Translations under genes and position numbers: made by a program
The notes under the pieces: generated by a model
Seen by the model: the letters and a program-made list of their open reading frames with translations, nothing else
The model's database searches: none
Told to the model about the DNA's origin: nothing
Shown: positions 61,101-64,000 of the stretch, one piece after another
How positions within the stretch are numbered: position 1 is the first letter of the stretch
How the letters are laid out: each line of letters opens with the position of its first letter
Assembly: GCF_047511655.1 (NCBI RefSeq)
Contig: NC_133398.1
Coordinates: forward strand, 110,624,332-110,688,331
Length of the DNA: 64,000 nt
Direction of reading: 5' to 3'
Source of the DNA: Castor canadensis
Lineage: Eukaryota > Chordata > Mammalia > Rodentia > Castoridae

Positions 61101-62689
61101 TTATGTTAATTTGTTGTATGTATCTGAATGCCTTTGCCTAGGCCAAGCCTAGTACTGTGAGCATCTGGTCTGTGTAGTTGCCTTTTTCACCATTATTTCA
61201 AAGCCCTAAAACTTCTGTGTTTTCTGGAAAACTTTAAATACCCAGAGTTTCTGGGTGTTCCTCATTATAAGAAAGAAACTGCCATGGCCATGTTTTCAAC
61301 AATATTTTTGCATTCCATTTTAATTCTATTGTCCCTCTTTAAAGTTATTCTTATTTCTGTCTCTTCAGTGCGAACATATTCTTATCTCTTACTATCTGTG
61401 TATTATTTATTTTATTTTTGTCCTTGTATACATACACATATATTGTACATGAATTTAACATCCTAGTGTAACATAATCCTAGTACACAGAATGTGTATCA
61501 TTGGCATTTTTAAGGTGAGGACACAGTCCTTCAAAATTCTATATCCTAAGTATATTTCTTTTGTTGCAAAATAACAGTCATATTAGGCCAGTCTCACAAC
61601 TTACCCATAGTACACCACATGTGTCTCGCTTCACAGTGGCTTTTGAATATGTGGCAGGTAAATTTTTTTTCTGGTCATTATTTTTCTTCTGGTAAATAAA
61701 ATATTTCCCTCCCCCATAACATATCATGTACAATTATGCATCATAGTAATTTTAAATATTTTAAATTAATGTCATGATGTTCTCTCTGTACATAAATAAT
61801 TCAAACAATTATTCAATTCTCATCAATCATTTCAACAGATTACAGTTTTAACAGAGTACTAAGGATTTATCTCACCACAGTGAATGAGGGCCCAAAATTG
61901 CTTGTTTCTACATAATATTGAAAAGCCAAATAAAATTCTATCCCAAACTCTCTGGTTCTCCATATTTGAAAGCTCTGAGATCAATTTTTGCAAACTTTTG
62001 GAAAAACTATTTGCAATAAAATTTTAAATACAACCAATATGTTAGAATAATTAGATTCATTCTACTCAACTAATAAATGGAATTTGAAAATGGAATTGAA
62101 AATATTAAAAACACTGGTATGGTATGGTGAATTTAATCATATTAAAATAAATTGAATAGAAAGATAAATGATTGCCATGTACCAAAGATGCTCATCCAAG
62201 ATAATGATAATGATATTCAAATATGTAAACATAATAATTTAAACATTTCACAATGTCAAAAACGTTATACTAGAAAGTAAAGAAAATATATCAGATTTAC
62301 TTTAGTAGGTTTTGAAATACTGCACAGTACCTCAGAGATACCAAATTCATCATTTACTTGTAAAAGATGTATAGAAACATCTAAACACAAGAGTATTTGT
62401 GTAGGTAAACAGCTATATAAATTGATAGGAAATTTTATTCTCAGTGACAAAAAATGACTTTATATAGTAATAAAAATGCCTCATATACATTTAAATTTTG
62501 AATATATACAAGTTTTTTTAATTGTCACATTGAAAAGTTTTAAATTATCTGAAAAGAATCAGATATTTGCACATGTATCTTTGCTTGTGTACATATTTGA
62601 TTCTCACTCCCAAGACCATCATGAAAAACCAAAATTCTCCTATGTCTCTGGACATATCTTGGACAAAGTAAAATAGATGATTTCAAATA
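61101..62689. repeat. AT-rich, partly T-rich monomer-like; rest unclassified
   Basis: Phrases such as GGCCAAGCCTAGTACTGTGA (61140) with CCCTAAAACTTCTGTGTTTTCTGG-like text 60 bp later fit the T-rich monomer pattern. From about 61980 the sequence is A-rich and I see no recognisable element. No gene. Confidence 0.4.
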
Positions 62690-63066
62690 CTGAAAAATTT
62701 GCAAGTAAATAAAAATCTTTATTAAACAATTTAATTCCTTCTACCTAAAATTTCCACTAATTGTGCACATTAGTTTCTGTTTTGAAATTTATATCTTACT
62801 GCAACTTGATTTCATTAGAGTATATATGTATGTATGACTTCAGAAAGTAACAGTTGACCCTTTATTTTGAGCAGAATGAAGGCAATTTTTACAAATTTTT
62901 AGGGCCATAGCATTGTATCCAGATGTCTTATTGTCAAAATTTATGGTGTATTTTGACATTTATTTGGAAGAGAGGCCTTTTCATACACTAAAAACCAATA
63001 TAAATAGCATGATTTCCAATGTTTGTTCCTTTCAATCCAGTGGCATTTCTTTGATGAGAGCACTGC
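62690..63066 (+). repeat. Conserved block, third and most diverged copy
   Basis: Aligns with 28600-29050 and 42660-43110: TTTCCACTAATTGTGCACAT, a CCCTTTATTTTGAGCAG phrase, CAGATGTCTTATTGTC, ATTTGGAAGAGAGGCC, CAATATAAATAGCATGA, TGTTTGTTCCTTTCAAT. Here it runs straight into the block shared with 15235-16235, an adjacency not seen in the other copies. Confidence 0.75.
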
Positions 63067-64000
63067 ACTTTAAATACAGAATCATTGTAAATTTCAAGTA
63101 AGAGATTTTCCTATTTCTTTTTAGATTTTCAACTCATATGGAGACAACACAGTGTATCCATAAATTTTTTTTATCAAACTGTTTTCAAACATGTACATTT
63201 GTGGGTTCGGAAATTTATCACTGATCTAGGTGAAATGGAAAAGAGAGAAACAAATCAAATTTCTAAGACATATTTTTGTAATTGCTCTCAAAACTTATGT
63301 CTACATGAAAGAATGGTCAGAAAAATCTTCATTACATCTGGTAGAGTGACTCACACTTACTTTTTTTTTCTTTACAAACTTGAATAGGATTACCTGTCTT
63401 CACTCTATAGCATTTTAGATAACAATATTGCATTTATACTCAACCTTTTAATGTTGGGAAAATGTCAAATATTTGCATGCTTAATGTTTGTTAAGGAAAA
63501 TAAAACACTTGGAGTACCCTCTTTCACTCCCCTCGGATATACTTTTTATGGTCAAACCTTAAGTTATATTTCAACATTCATGAAAACAGTACATCACATG
63601 GTTCCATATATTAAAATGGAATTTCTTTTGGTGATGTTCAGGATCAAGTCCAGGGTAGCAAGCATGCTAGATTACTACTCTACCATTTAATTAAACACCA
63701 TCTCAAAAATGTTTTCATATCAATTAAAGCAGAAGATTCACTATATCCTTTTCTTGGATGCTTTTGGAGGCCCAAACAACCTGTTTAATTTTTCAATTTT
63801 TACTTTTTTAGGTTTATTAAATGAATGACTTGTTTTTCATGTTGCAACCAAAAGCATCTTGAATACTGTTTAAGTAATAATTGCCTATAAAATGACAATT
63901 AAAAATACTCTTTTGTTATCTTTTCTGTGAAGGAAGTGTTTATTTAATGTCCACTCTCTTAAGATAATATTCATAATTTACTTCTTCACTTTCAATTAAT
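63067..64000 (+). repeat. Low-copy block, direct paralogue of 15235-16235
   Basis: Counterpart described under 15235-16235; continues beyond the window. The ID-like SINE relic is at 63620-63692 (TCTTTTGGTGATGTTCAGGA, ACTACTCTACCATT). The short frames open over it (63199-63387, 63451-63690) are not open in the other copy and are not called as genes. Confidence 0.85.

Overview
The window looks like gene-poor nuclear DNA from a placental mammal. It is strongly A+T-rich, has no intact protein-coding gene, and is packed with LINE-1 (L1) remains in both orientations. The short interspersed repeats are composites of a B1-like (7SL-derived) part and a tRNA/ID-like part, which fits a non-murid rodent. 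From memory such composites are typical of squirrel, beaver or kangaroo-rat relatives, but I cannot fix the species from this sequence.

Layout. 1-299 is an unclassified G+C-rich tip, followed by about 700 bp of degenerate ATTT-type and TG-type simple repeat. 1.0-11.9 kb is interspersed repeats (L1 3' end, a likely MaLR LTR fragment, a deleted old L1 at 7.2-9.7 kb, several SINEs) in unclassified AT-rich DNA. 11.9-14.2 kb holds a processed pseudogene of the RNA-binding protein gene RBMS1. 15.2-16.2 kb is a direct paralogue of the last kilobase of the window.

The main structure is a large direct duplication. About 13.1 kb at 20.05-33.19 kb is repeated at 34.15-47.24 kb (offset about 14.06-14.11 kb). 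Both copies carry the same L1 and SINE insertions in the same order. Between them, 33.19-34.15 kb is an inverted third copy of an internal segment (26.56-27.52 kb). It abuts a truncated L1 on each side.

Under and around this lies an older layer: a low-identity family of AT-rich monomers spaced about 0.5 kb apart where I can phase them. It is T-rich on the plus strand at about 22.9-24.0, 25.5-28.6, 37.0-38.1, 39.6-42.6, 48.6-50.1, 56.8-59.4 and 61.1-62.7 kb. It is A-rich (opposite orientation) at about 50.8-54.65 kb, and probably at 16.9-18.1, 29.9-31.1, 44.0-45.1 and 55.3-55.9 kb. A purine-rich, LTR-like segment at 50.1-50.8 kb sits between two oppositely oriented arrays.

No genes work together here. 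The content is retrotransposons, one dead retrocopy and layered segmental duplications. Element boundaries were read by eye and are mostly good to tens of bases.
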